The notes beneath the pieces were generated by a model, which made no database searches, was not told the origin of the DNA, and worked only from the letters and a program-made list of their open reading frames with translations. 64,000 nucleotides of DNA from Amycolatopsis sp. 2-15. GTDB taxonomy: Bacteria > Actinomycetota > Actinomycetes > Mycobacteriales > Pseudonocardiaceae. The stretch covers positions 8,588,001-8,652,000 of the forward strand of contig NZ_CP127294.1 in assembly GCF_030285625.1 (NCBI RefSeq). Direction: 5' to 3'. The position numbers were made by a program, and so were the translations under genes. This document shows, piece by piece, positions 52,918 through 61,512 of this stretch. Position 1 is the stretch's first letter, and every line of letters begins with the position of its first letter.

Positions 52918-54789
52918 ATGAAGAGGTGGAGTGTGCCTGAGCCTGGTGCCGCGCCAGGGTTGGTCGACGTCGCGCGCAAGTTCGCGACGACGCTGACCGA
53001 CACGAAAGGAGTAACGCTTCCGCCCGCGGAACTGGAGCGTCTCCTGCTCTCCTTCGCCCAGGAGATCACGGAGGTGGCGACCCCCGCGTACGAAGGCGCC
53101 GTCCTGCGCTTCACCACGCTCTTTTCCGCCGCCCCGATCGGCATCGCGCTGGCCGACCCCTCCGGCGTGATCATGGAGGCCAACGCGGCGCTGGCCAAGC
53201 TGCTCAGCTCGACCCAGAGCCGGCTCCACGACAGGCACCTCGCCGACCTGGCCGCGACCGACCACGACGCGACCCGCATCCGCAGCTGCCTCGAGCGCCT
53301 GAGCACCGCGGAGATCGGCCGCCTCACCGAACGCGGCGTGCACCTCGACCACAGCCAGGACGGCAGCATCACCACCAACGTCACGCTCGCGCGGCTGCCC
53401 GGCGACCGGGCCGACACGCACTTCCCCGTGCTGATGGCCGCCGACACCGACGACCTGCACCTGCTCGGCGAGCGCCTGCTGCACCAGAACGTGCACGACG
53501 CGCTCACGGGCCTGCCCAATTCCCAGGCGTTCGCCAACCGCGTCGAGGCCGCGCTCGGCGCGCCCGGCACCGAAGAGATCGCGCTGGTCTACCTCGACAT
53601 CGACGGCTTCAAGGTGATCAACGACGGCCTCGGCGCCGGCGTGGGCGACCGGGTGCTGAAGGAGGTCGCGAACCGGCTGGCGGAGACCTTCACCGGGCAC
53701 CATGACGGCTACGTGGCCCGGCTGTCCGGCGACGGGTTCGGCGTGCTGATGCGCGGCGCGGACCTCACGACCCAGCACGTGGTGCGCCTCGTGGACCGGG
53801 CGCTGGACGACCTCAACGAGGCCGTGTACCTCGGCGGCCACGGGATCGGGGTGAGCGCCAGCGCCGGCATCGTCGTGGGCGGGCGGCCCGGCGGCGGGCA
53901 CACCGAGCTGCGCCGGGCCGCGGAGCTCGCGCTGCACCGGGCCAAGGAACGCGGCAAGGCCCAGTGGATGCTGTACGACCCGGCCGAGGACGAGCGCGAC
54001 CGCAGCCGCTACCAGCTCGGCGCGGTGATCGCCGGCGCGCTGGAGAACGGCGAGTTCACCCTCGTCTACCAGCCCACCGTGAAGCTCGCGAAGCCCGACG
54101 AGATCGCCGCCGTGAACGCGGGCCTGCGCTGGAACCACCCGGAGAAGGGCGAGCTCGACTCCGAGGAGTTCTACCCGCTCGCACAGATCACCGGCATGAC
54201 GGTGCCGCTGGGCAAGTGGCTGCTCGCCGAGTCACTCAAGGCCACGGCCCGCTGGCGATCGCGTTTCGGCGAGGCCACGCCCGACGTCTGCATCCGGCTG
54301 CCGCGGCGCTTCGCGAGCGACGCCGAGTTGGTGGGGATGGTCAAGGAAGAGCTCGACCGCCAGGGCCTGCCGGCACAGGCGCTGCGGCTGTGCATCGACC
54401 GGCAGTCGATGTTCGACGCGAAGGGCGAGGTGCACGACTCCTTCGGGCTGCTCGCCGAACTCGGCGCCCAGCTCGTGCTCACGATCTCGGGATCGGACGA
54501 CCTGGAGCTGATCCCGCGGCTCAACCTGCCCGTGCGGCACGTGATCCTCAGCGGCCCGGTCGTCGACGCGCTGGCCGAGTGCGCCGCCGAGACCGATGTG
54601 CGGCACCTGCGCCAGCTCGTGGAACGCGGCAAGGAGCTCAAGCTGCGCATCGGCGCCGAAGGCGTGCGCAGCGCCGAGCACGCGGCTCGCCTGCGCCAGC
54701 TCGGCGTGCTCGCCGCGCGCGGTCCGTTCGTCGCCGACTCGGCCACGGGCGACGAAGTGGACGAGATGATCGAGCGCCACGCCGGCTGA
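52918..54789 (+). CDS. PAS-GGDEF-EAL domain protein with degenerate active sites
   Basis: A 623-residue cytoplasmic protein. A PAS domain (residues about 60-170: FSAAPIGIALADPSGVIMEANAAL) is followed by a GGDEF domain (HDALTGLPNSQAFANRV, VYLDIDGFKVIND) whose motif is SGDGF instead of GGDEF, and an EAL domain (FTLVYQPTVKL) whose motif is NAGLRW instead of EAxLRW; the DDFGxG and KxD motifs are also lost. It is unlikely to make or cleave c-di-GMP and may act as a sensor or effector. ATG 52918 is used; GTG 52933, preceded by AAGAGG, is an alternative start. Confidence 0.88.
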   Translation: MKRWSVPEPGAAPGLVDVARKFATTLTDTKGVTLPPAELERLLLSFAQEITEVATPAYEGAVLRFTTLFSAAPIGIALADPSGVIMEANAALAKLLSSTQSRLHDRHLADLAATDHDATRIRSCLERLSTAEIGRLTERGVHLDHSQDGSITTNVTLARLPGDRADTHFPVLMAADTDDLHLLGERLLHQNVHDALTGLPNSQAFANRVEAALGAPGTEEIALVYLDIDGFKVINDGLGAGVGDRVLKEVANRLAETFTGHHDGYVARLSGDGFGVLMRGADLTTQHVVRLVDRALDDLNEAVYLGGHGIGVSASAGIVVGGRPGGGHTELRRAAELALHRAKERGKAQWMLYDPAEDERDRSRYQLGAVIAGALENGEFTLVYQPTVKLAKPDEIAAVNAGLRWNHPEKGELDSEEFYPLAQITGMTVPLGKWLLAESLKATARWRSRFGEATPDVCIRLPRRFASDAELVGMVKEELDRQGLPAQALRLCIDRQSMFDAKGEVHDSFGLLAELGAQLVLTISGSDDLELIPRLNLPVRHVILSGPVVDALAECAAETDVRHLRQLVERGKELKLRIGAEGVRSAEHAARLRQLGVLAARGPFVADSATGDEVDEMIERHAG

Positions 54790-54862
54790 CCCGTCCACCT
54801 GCGGCGCGGTTCCGGACACCGGGGAGGATCATGACTCACGGACCCCGCCCGAAAGGACCCCG

Positions 54863-55324
54863 ATGGACACCGGCGACCTCGCGCCCGACTTCACCCTCTC
54901 CGACGACCAGGGCAACGACCGCACCCTCTCGGACTTCCTGACGGCCGGCCCGGTCGTGCTGTTCTTCTACCCCGCCGCCATGACGAGCGGCTGCACCGCC
55001 GAGAGCTGCCACTTCCGCGACCTGGCCGCCGAGTTCGCCGAGGTGGGCGCCCAGCGCGTGGGCATCAGCCCGGACGCCGTGGCCAAGCAGCGGGAGTTCT
55101 CCGCTGCCAACGGGTTCGACTACCCGCTGCTGTCCGATGTGGACGGTGCGGTAGCGAAGCAGTTCGGCGCGTGGCGCAAGTTCATCCCGCTGCACACCAA
55201 GCGCACCACGTTCGTCATCGACACCGACCGGCGTGTGCTCGACGTGATCAAGAGCGAGCTGAACTTCACCGCGCACGCGGACCGCGCGCTGAAGATGCTG
55301 CGCGAGCGCAAGAACGTCTCCTGA
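54863..55324 (+). CDS. bcp: Peroxiredoxin, BCP/PrxQ type
   Basis: A 153-residue thiol peroxidase. The peroxidatic Cys44 lies in AAMTSGCTAESC and the resolving Cys49 five residues on, the PrxQ/BCP alpha-2-helix pattern. It reduces hydrogen and organic peroxides with thioredoxin. The usual PxxxTxxC appears as PAAMTSGC, which keeps the Thr before the Cys. ATG 54863 follows GAAAGGACCCCG, 73 bases after the PAS-GGDEF-EAL stop. Likely its own or shared transcript. Confidence 0.93.
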   Translation: MDTGDLAPDFTLSDDQGNDRTLSDFLTAGPVVLFFYPAAMTSGCTAESCHFRDLAAEFAEVGAQRVGISPDAVAKQREFSAANGFDYPLLSDVDGAVAKQFGAWRKFIPLHTKRTTFVIDTDRRVLDVIKSELNFTAHADRALKMLRERKNVS

Positions 55325-55356
55325 CACTTTCCCTTGCCCGGCAAGGGATTCACGGG

Positions 55357-55881
55357 TCAGCCCGGTCGCTGGATCCGCCACACGAAGTCGTTGCCCGAGC
55401 ACGCCGGGGCCAGCGCGTCGGAGGCGGCTTCCTTGTGGTGCAAGGTGAAACCCAGCCGGGCGGGAATGGCACCACTGCGGGTGTTGAGCTCGTCGTGGAG
55501 GATGTCGACGTGGGGCGTGCCCAGACGCCAGGCCTCGGCGACCAGCAGGGCCGTCGCGCGCGTGGCCAGGCCGCGGCCGGTGCACGTCTTCGCCAGCCAG
55601 TAGCCGATCTCGCGACCGTCGTCGCGGCGCATCAGGCCGCAGCCGCCGGCGAGCGTGCTGTCGGCGGTGTAGATGCCGTACTCCTGGGCCTCACCCGACG
55701 CCCAGCGTTCGGCCGTGCTCGTGAGGAACTCCGTGCCCTCGGCCCGGCCGTAGCCGTCGGTGGCCCAGACGAGCCACTCGCCGATGTGCTCGCGTGACGC
55801 CGAGACCGTGTCCACGAGCACGTCGAGGTCTTCGGCGCGCCAGCGGTTGAGGGTGACCACGCCGTCGGTGAGGGTGTCCAT
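55357..55881 (-). CDS. GNAT-family N-acetyltransferase (RimJ/RimL-like)
   Basis: A 174-residue GNAT protein with the RimJ/RimL layout: LNRWRAEDLDVLVDTV at the N-terminus, EIGYWLAKTCTGRGLATRATALLV as the acetyl-CoA binding A motif (GRGLAT), and NTRSGAIPARLGFTLHH as the C-terminal motif B with the SxxIxxRxGF pattern. It acetylates an amino group, either on a protein N-terminus or a small molecule. Start ATG 55881. It converges on the peroxiredoxin gene with only 32 bases between. Confidence 0.9.
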   Translation of the reverse strand: MDTLTDGVVTLNRWRAEDLDVLVDTVSASREHIGEWLVWATDGYGRAEGTEFLTSTAERWASGEAQEYGIYTADSTLAGGCGLMRRDDGREIGYWLAKTCTGRGLATRATALLVAEAWRLGTPHVDILHDELNTRSGAIPARLGFTLHHKEAASDALAPACSGNDFVWRIQRPG

Positions 55882-55926
55882 GTCCTCATGGTCGCACCGG
55901 GACAGCTTTGTGGCATCGAAATAACG

Positions 55927-55957
55927 CGGGGGCCCGCCGTTTTCCGGCGGGCCCCCG
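55927..55957 (-). terminator. Terminator of the LCP gene
   Basis: CGGGGGCCCGCCG (55927-55939) and CGGCGGGCCCCCG (55945-55957) form a perfect 13-bp stem with a 5-base loop. On the minus strand it lies just after the LCP stop, followed by CGTTATTT. Confidence 0.75.
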
Positions 55958-55974
55958 TGGTCGGTGCTCGTGAG

Positions 55975-57174
55975 CTAGTTGACGACAGCCGTGGGCGGCA
56001 CCGGGGTGTCGTTCTTCAGCGCGTCGAACAGCTGCGCCGACTTCGTCTTGTCCCAGTGCTCGGCCGAGCCGTCGGTGACCGGCACCGTGCCGGTGAGCAC
56101 GCCGTCGGACGATATGCCGCGCATCGCGATCGCCAGGCCGGCCAGGTTGTGCACGTGGTCACCCGAGTCCATCGTCAGCGCGTCGGGCGCCGAGGACAGC
56201 AGCGGGAAGAAGTCGAACGGGTTCAGCAGCGTCCCCGGGCTCGCGATCTGGCTCACGAGGGCACCGATGAACTTGCGCTGGTTGGCCACGCGGTCGAGGT
56301 CCGACCGCGGGGTCGCGCTGCTGTGGCGCATGCGGACGAACCCGAGCGACTCGCGCCCGTCCAGCGTCTGGCAGCCGGCCTTGATGTCGATGTTGGTGAA
56401 CGTGTCGTGCATGGCCTTGTCCACGCACATGTCGACCCCGCCGATCGCGTCGACGATGTTGGCGAACCCGCCGAAGCCGATCTCCGCGTAGTGGTCCATC
56501 CGCAGGCCGGTGACGCCTTCCACGGTCTTCGCCAGCAGCGCAGGGCCGCCGAGGGAGAACGCGGCGTTGATCTTGTTCGTGCCGTGGCCCGGGATCTTCA
56601 CCTGCGAGTCGCGTGGCAGGCTCAGCAGCGTCGGCTTGGTGTCGTTGTCCGGGATGTGCGCGATCATGATCGTGTCGGTGCGCTGCCCGCCGGCCGCCGC
56701 GACGTCGCCGGTCGCGAGGCGCTCTTCGTCCTCGGCCGTCAGCCCGTCGCGGCTGTCGGAGCCCACGATCAGCCAGTTGGTGCCCGACGCGGCCGCGGGA
56801 CGGCCGTCGTAGTCGGCCAGCGCGTCGACGCGCTTGATCGAGAACTCCAGATACGCCCAGATCCCGCCCACGAACACGACGAAGATCAGCACCAGCGTCA
56901 TCAGGACCTTGCCGAAGCTCCACCGGCGGCGCCGGCGCGGAGCCGGTCCGGGCCGCGGGGCCTGGCGCGGCGGGGCCTGCCGAGGCGGTGCGGGCGGCGG
57001 GGGCGCGGGAGCCTCGCCGCGCGAGCCCATGGGTCTGGTGCGCGCGTCGTACGGGCTGCTGCTCACTCCTGGCAGCGGCATCATCTGCGCCCGCTGATGC
57101 TGCCGCGGGCGTGCGGCGGGCTGCGGTGGCCGGGGCGGCACCCGCCGCCTGCCGTCGTCGCCTCCGTACGTCAT
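55975..57174 (-). CDS. LytR-CpsA-Psr (LCP) family protein
   Basis: A 399-residue membrane-anchored protein: a long Pro/Arg-rich cytoplasmic N-terminus (residues 1-85), one transmembrane helix (about 90-110), and an extracytoplasmic LCP domain with WLIVGSDSR, GQRTDTIMIAHI, LLSLPRDSQV, KINAAFSLGG and RVANQRKFIGALV. LCP enzymes transfer polyprenyl-linked glycopolymers such as arabinogalactan or teichoic acids to peptidoglycan. ATG 57174 is preceded by GTGAGAG; a TTG at 57189 is also possible. The C-terminal LytR_C domain is absent. Confidence 0.93.
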   Translation of the reverse strand: MTYGGDDGRRRVPPRPPQPAARPRQHQRAQMMPLPGVSSSPYDARTRPMGSRGEAPAPPPPAPPRQAPPRQAPRPGPAPRRRRRWSFGKVLMTLVLIFVVFVGGIWAYLEFSIKRVDALADYDGRPAAASGTNWLIVGSDSRDGLTAEDEERLATGDVAAAGGQRTDTIMIAHIPDNDTKPTLLSLPRDSQVKIPGHGTNKINAAFSLGGPALLAKTVEGVTGLRMDHYAEIGFGGFANIVDAIGGVDMCVDKAMHDTFTNIDIKAGCQTLDGRESLGFVRMRHSSATPRSDLDRVANQRKFIGALVSQIASPGTLLNPFDFFPLLSSAPDALTMDSGDHVHNLAGLAIAMRGISSDGVLTGTVPVTDGSAEHWDKTKSAQLFDALKNDTPVPPTAVVN

Positions 57175-57290
57175 CGGTCTCTCACCCAATCCCCGAATCC
57201 GGCAAAAATCGTGCGGCCAGTGAACCGCACGCCCTCGAACAAAGGACGTGCGGCACCTGGTGCAGGTTCATCCGGTGGGGAACGGCCTGC

Positions 57291-58550
57291 TCAGCGGGGG
57301 TCGGCGAACCCGAACTGGTGCACCTTGATGTGCCCGGAGCGGAACCCGGCCTCCGAATAGGCGAGGTAGAACTCCCACATCCGGTGGAACACGTCGTCGA
57401 AGCCGAAGCCGCGGATGTCGTCCCAGCGCTGGTGGAACCGCTCACCCCACAGCTTGAGCGTGCGCGCGTAGTCCTGGCCGAACTCGCGCATGCCGGCCAG
57501 CTTGAGGCGGGTGTTGTCGCGCATGCCGTCCTCGATGGCCTGCACCGACGGGATGATGCCGCCCGGGAAGATGTACTTGTGGATCCAGGTGTACGACCGG
57601 GCCGCCGCCAGCATCCGGTCGTGGTCCATCGTGATGGCCTGCAGGCCGAAGCGCCCGCCCGGGCGCAGGCGCTTGCCGATGGTGGCGAAGAACGTGGGCC
57701 AGTAGGACTGCCCGACGGCCTCGATCATCTCCACGCTGACCACGGAGTCGTACTGGCCGGTGGCGTTGCGGTAGTCGCACAGCTGCACGTCGACGCGGTC
57801 GGACAGGCCGGCCTCGGCGATCCGCGCGTCGGCGAGCACCTTCTGCTCCTGCGAGATGGTCAGCGACGTCACCTTCGCGCCGCGGGAGGCCGCGCGGATC
57901 GACAGCTCGCCCCAGCCGGTGCCGATCTCGAGCACCTCGCTGCCCTCGCGCACGCCCGCGTAGTCCAGCACGCTGTCGAGCTTGCGGTGCTGGGCCTGCG
58001 TCAGGTCCTCACCCGGGCCGAAAAGCGCCGAGGAGTACATCATCGACTCGTCGAGGAACGCGCTGAACAGGTCGTTGGACAGGTCGTAGTGCCGGTGGAT
58101 GTTCGACCGCGACCCCTCGATCGTGTTCTCCTCCGCCGCCGGCTGCACGCGCTCGGCGAAGCGGCGGAACCGCTGGAGGAACAGCGGCACGATCGTGGTG
58201 AGCTTCTCGGCGAACGGCGTCAGGACGCCCGCGAGGTCCTCGGCGGTCCAGTCCCCCACCATGTACGACTCGCCGAAGCCGATCTTCGCGTCGGCCCCGA
58301 GGCGGTGGAAAAACGCCGAGGGCCGCAGGATGCGCATCTCGGGCGCCTCCGGACCGCCGGCGCCCAGGACGGTGCCGTCGGGGAACGTGACCCGCAGGTC
58401 GAGGTTCTTCACGGCACGGCGGAAGAGCGCCTCCGCGGCTCGCGCGCGCAGCGGCGAGTGCGGTGGCGTGGCCAGCCCCGGCCACCGGGTTTCGTCGGGC
58501 GCCGGCAGCGAGGCGGGCCCCGCCGCTCGGTCAACACTTGAGGTGGACAA
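57291..58550 (-). CDS. Cyclopropane-fatty-acyl-phospholipid synthase-like methyltransferase
   Basis: A 419-residue SAM-dependent enzyme: RSNIHRHYDLSNDLFSAFLDESMMYSSALF (typical CFAS N-terminal motif), SAM-binding VLEIGTGWGELSIRAA, VEMIEAVG, and the C-terminal WGERFHQRWDDIRGFGFDDVFHRMWEFYLAYSEAGF. It adds a methylene (or methyl) group to unsaturated acyl chains of membrane phospholipids. TTG 58550 is chosen because GGAGGGAG precedes it; an ATG at 58604 would add 18 residues. Related Corynebacterium-type enzymes also make 10-methyl branched acids (Cfa/BfaB), so the exact product is uncertain. Confidence 0.92.
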   Translation of the reverse strand: MSTSSVDRAAGPASLPAPDETRWPGLATPPHSPLRARAAEALFRRAVKNLDLRVTFPDGTVLGAGGPEAPEMRILRPSAFFHRLGADAKIGFGESYMVGDWTAEDLAGVLTPFAEKLTTIVPLFLQRFRRFAERVQPAAEENTIEGSRSNIHRHYDLSNDLFSAFLDESMMYSSALFGPGEDLTQAQHRKLDSVLDYAGVREGSEVLEIGTGWGELSIRAASRGAKVTSLTISQEQKVLADARIAEAGLSDRVDVQLCDYRNATGQYDSVVSVEMIEAVGQSYWPTFFATIGKRLRPGGRFGLQAITMDHDRMLAAARSYTWIHKYIFPGGIIPSVQAIEDGMRDNTRLKLAGMREFGQDYARTLKLWGERFHQRWDDIRGFGFDDVFHRMWEFYLAYSEAGFRSGHIKVHQFGFADPR

Positions 58551-58640
58551 GACACTCCCTCCGGAATGGGCCCATCGGCCCACAACTGATGGTATTCCCG
58601 GCACACGCGACCTGCGCTGTGCGGTTGTCGCCGGATCCGG

Positions 58641-59333
58641 TCACACGGGGATGCGCAACCGCTCGTCCGCGGGCCGGTTCCACGCCTGCCGGAGAGTCTC
58701 GTCGGTCTCCCCAGCGTCGATGGCTTCCAGTGTGAAAGCACACATCAGCCTGGTCCAGACCGCCGGACGCTTGATCATCGCGTGACCTTCGCCGGTGACG
58801 TCGAAGCGCGCGAGCCGCTTGGCGAGCTCCCGCGCGCGCTCGGCGAAGGCGTGGGAATCACGCGGTGAGGTGATCCGGTCGCGCGTGCCGTGCAGCAGCA
58901 CCACGGAGCGGCCTGTGACGGCCTCCACGGGCTCGCCGGGCGGTGTCCACGGCGCGAGCGCGCACACGCCCACCACCGCGGGGTCGTCGGCCACGCGCAG
59001 CACCACCCGGCCGCCCATCGAGTGCCCGACGAGCACGACGGGCAGGCCCGGGTGCTCGGCGCGGACGCGCTCCAGCGCCCAGCGTGCGTCGTCCACCGGG
59101 TCTTCCGCGGGTGCGTTCCAGCCGTAGCGGCGGTTGCGCACCAGACGCACCTCCAGGCCCGCCGCGCGGCCCGCCCGGTGCAGGGCTCGGGCCAGCGGCA
59201 CCATGCGCAGGTACGCCAGCCGCCACGGCCCTACCGCCGCGGTGCTGTGCTCGGCGCCGCCGTGCAGCACCAGCGCCACCGCTCTCGTCCGCCCGTGCGC
59301 ACGCCGCACCGAAACGACGGGTACTCCGTCCAC
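58641..59333 (-). CDS. Alpha/beta hydrolase
   Basis: A 230-residue alpha/beta hydrolase with nucleophile elbow GHSMGG, oxyanion LVLHGG near the N-terminus, a candidate acid in GTRDRITSP and catalytic His in GEGHAMIK. Substrate is unknown; esterase or lipase-like activity is typical. GTG 59333 is used because GGGAGG lies nine bases upstream. It is near but on the same strand as the CFA-synthase gene with 90 bases between, so they may be co-transcribed. Confidence 0.87.
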   Translation of the reverse strand: MDGVPVVSVRRAHGRTRAVALVLHGGAEHSTAAVGPWRLAYLRMVPLARALHRAGRAAGLEVRLVRNRRYGWNAPAEDPVDDARWALERVRAEHPGLPVVLVGHSMGGRVVLRVADDPAVVGVCALAPWTPPGEPVEAVTGRSVVLLHGTRDRITSPRDSHAFAERARELAKRLARFDVTGEGHAMIKRPAVWTRLMCAFTLEAIDAGETDETLRQAWNRPADERLRIPV

Positions 59334-59447
59334 GTGCCGCCTCCCAGTCACCGGTACGCCCGGATGATCAGCTCTCACGCTAATCCACCACGAAGCGTGT
59401 CCAAGCGATACATTCGGCGCCCGAACCCGCGACGAAGGGCAGGTGTG

Positions 59448-60173
59448 GTGAGCGCCACGGAAATCTGGAAGAGCACCTCGGAAAAGCTCGCGGCCGCACG
59501 GGAGGCCAATGCCGAAGCGCTGACGGCGGCGGCCGATCTCGTGCTCGGGGTGATCCGGTCCGACGCCCTCGTGTTCACCGCCGGTGCCGGGCACTCGCTC
59601 GCCGCGGTCGCCGAGACGTTCTACCGCGCGGGCGGCCTCGCCTGCGTCTACCCGCTGTACCACCCGGAGCTGCTGCCCCTGCACGGCGCGCAGCAGAGCA
59701 CGAAGACCGAGCGCCGCAGCGGGCTCGCCGAAGAGGTGCTGGCCGAGCGCGCGCCGGGGCCCGACGACGTGCTCGTGGTGTTCTCGACCTCCGGGGTGAA
59801 CCCGTACCCGGTCGAGCTGGCCGCCGGCGCCCGTCGCCGGGGCGCGTCGGTGATCGCCGTGACGTCCCGCGCATGCGTGGCCGCGGCGCCGCGCCGGTCG
59901 GCGACGACGCTGGTCGAGGAGGGCACGGTCGTGCTCGACTCGCTCGTGATCCCCGGCGACGCGAGCCACCCGGCCGCCGCGCCGCGCACCGCACCACTGT
60001 CCACTGTGGTCAACGCGTTCCTGTGGAACCTCATCCTGGCGGAGGTCTACGACCGCGGCACGGCCGAGGGCATCGACGTCCCGCTGTGGCGGAGCTCCAA
60101 TGTGGAGGGTGGCGACGAGGCCAACACGGCCCTGCTCGCCAAGTACGGCCCCCGCGTGCCGGCCCTGCGGTAG
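59448..60173 (+). CDS. SIS-domain protein (phosphosugar-binding type)
   Basis: A 241-residue protein with the SIS core: VFTAGAGHSLAAVAETFYRAGGL, VVFSTSGVNPYPVELAAGARRRGASVIAVTS and TVVLDSLVIPGD, NLILAEVYDRGT. It binds phosphorylated amino sugars such as MurNAc-6-P or GlcNAc-6-P; the length suggests a stand-alone isomerase or etherase-like member (PF13580 group). GTG 59448 follows AAGGGCAGG; a GTG one codon earlier is possible. Its gene is divergent from the hydrolase gene. Confidence 0.87.
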   Translation: MSATEIWKSTSEKLAAAREANAEALTAAADLVLGVIRSDALVFTAGAGHSLAAVAETFYRAGGLACVYPLYHPELLPLHGAQQSTKTERRSGLAEEVLAERAPGPDDVLVVFSTSGVNPYPVELAAGARRRGASVIAVTSRACVAAAPRRSATTLVEEGTVVLDSLVIPGDASHPAAAPRTAPLSTVVNAFLWNLILAEVYDRGTAEGIDVPLWRSSNVEGGDEANTALLAKYGPRVPALR

Positions 60174-60208
60174 CCGTCGGCGAACCAGCGGCACTTCCGG
60201 CGAAAAAG

Positions 60209-60241
60209 GACCGGGCCCGGCAGGTCTTGACGGGCCCGGTC
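60209..60241 (+). terminator. Terminator after the SIS gene
   Basis: GACCGGGCCCG (60209-60219) pairs with CGGGCCCGGTC (60231-60241), loop of 11, followed by GGCCCTTCT. Confidence 0.6.
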
Positions 60242-60261
60242 GGCCCTTCTAACTTCGGCGT

Positions 60262-60275
60262 ACCGACCAGTCGGT
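60262..60275. promoter_or_regulatory. TetR-type operator upstream of the serine hydrolase gene
   Basis: ACCGAC-CA-GTCGGT is a perfect 6-2-6 inverted repeat of the widespread TetR-family operator kind, 22 bases before the start codon at 60297. No TetR gene is adjacent, so the controlling regulator must be elsewhere. Confidence 0.5.
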
Positions 60276-60296
60276 GTCGAGTGGAGGCGGGCCAGC

Positions 60297-61460
60297 ATGG
60301 ACGAGGAGACGGCCGTGCCCCTGCACGGCACCTGCGCGCCCGGGTTCGAGCCGGTGCAGGCCGCGTTCGTCGAGAACATCTCCGAGCGCGACGAACTGGG
60401 CGCGGCCTTCGCGGTGACCCACCGCGGCGAGGTCGTGGTCGATCTCTGGGCCGGTTGGGCGGATCCCCTCCGCACCACACCGTGGCGGCCCGACACGCTG
60501 ACCAACGTCTGGTCCACCACCAAGGGCATGGCGGCGATCTGCGCGCACCAGCTGGCCGACGCCGGCGAGCTCGACCTCGACGCGCCGGTGGCACGCTACT
60601 GGCCGGAGTTCGCCGCGGCGGGCAAGCAGGACCTCCCGGTGCGCTGGCTGCTCTCACACCGCTCCGGCGTCGTCGGCATCGGCCTGGCGCACCCGGTGAA
60701 GGTCGAACAGCTCTACGACTGGGACCACATCACGGGGCTGCTGGCCGAGCAGGAACCGCTGTTCCCACCCGGCTCGGCGAGCGGTTACCACGCGCTGTCC
60801 TACGGCTTCCTCGTCGGCGAGGTCGTGCGCCGCGTGGCCAGGCAGGGCATCGACGCGTTCTTCGCCGAGCATGTGGCCAGTCCCCTGGAGGCGGATTTCT
60901 CCCTCGGGGTCGGGGAAACCGACCTCGGACGCTGCTCGACGCTCGTGGAGCCGGTGCTCACCCCGGAGATGGCCACGGCGCTCACCGAGGCGTTCGCGAA
61001 CGCCGGCCCGGTCGCGCTCGCCGCCATGGCCAACCCGCGCGTGGAAGGCCACCACGCCAACGATCCCGCGTGGCGGCGCGCCGTGCTGCCCGCACTCAAC
61101 GGCCACGGCACGGCGAAGGCCCTCGCCATCATCTACGGCGCACTGGCCGACGGCTCCGAGCGCCTGATCTCGGCCGGCGCGCTCGCGCGAGCCCGCGAAG
61201 GGCAGGGCACCTCGGTCGACCTCGTCGCCGGCGTGCCCAACGAGTGGGCCCTGGGCTTCTACCTCGGCAGCACCGCACGCGGCTTCGGCCCCAACCCGGC
61301 CGCCTTCGGCCACGACGGCCTCGGCGGCTCCTCCGGCGGCGCCGACCCGGAAGCCGGCGTGGGCTTCGGTTACGTGATGAACCGCATGGGCCCGCTGCTG
61401 CGTGACGACCCGCGCAAGATGGCGCTCGTCAACGCGACCTTCGCGTGCCTCGAAAACTGA
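60297..61460 (+). CDS. Serine beta-lactamase-fold hydrolase (class C/EstB-like)
   Basis: A 387-residue serine hydrolase. The SxxK motif is Ser73-Thr-Thr-Lys76, the tyrosine of the YxN-type motif is Tyr164 (YHA), and the C-terminal GHDGLGGSSGG corresponds to the KTG/HxG strand. It lacks a signal peptide, so it is probably a cytoplasmic esterase or amide hydrolase rather than a secreted beta-lactamase. ATG 60297 follows GTGGAGGCGG. A TetR-like operator overlaps its promoter. Substrate unknown. Confidence 0.9.
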   Translation: MDEETAVPLHGTCAPGFEPVQAAFVENISERDELGAAFAVTHRGEVVVDLWAGWADPLRTTPWRPDTLTNVWSTTKGMAAICAHQLADAGELDLDAPVARYWPEFAAAGKQDLPVRWLLSHRSGVVGIGLAHPVKVEQLYDWDHITGLLAEQEPLFPPGSASGYHALSYGFLVGEVVRRVARQGIDAFFAEHVASPLEADFSLGVGETDLGRCSTLVEPVLTPEMATALTEAFANAGPVALAAMANPRVEGHHANDPAWRRAVLPALNGHGTAKALAIIYGALADGSERLISAGALARAREGQGTSVDLVAGVPNEWALGFYLGSTARGFGPNPAAFGHDGLGGSSGGADPEAGVGFGYVMNRMGPLLRDDPRKMALVNATFACLEN

Positions 61461-61470
61461 GCGGACACAC

Positions 61471-61504
61471 GAAGGGCACCTCGAGTCTCCTCGAGACGCC
61501 CTTC
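61471..61504. terminator. Bidirectional terminator between converging genes
   Basis: GAAGGGCACCTCGAG at 61471-61485 pairs with CTCGAGACGCCCTTC at 61490-61504 with two internal mismatches, between the hydrolase gene and the ABC exporter gene. Confidence 0.7.
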
Positions 61505-61512
61505 ACCGCGCG

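Noticed and set aside
52885-54138. 417-codon minus-strand frame opposite the PAS-GGDEF-EAL gene
   Set aside because: Shadow frame; PAS and GGDEF features are on the plus strand.
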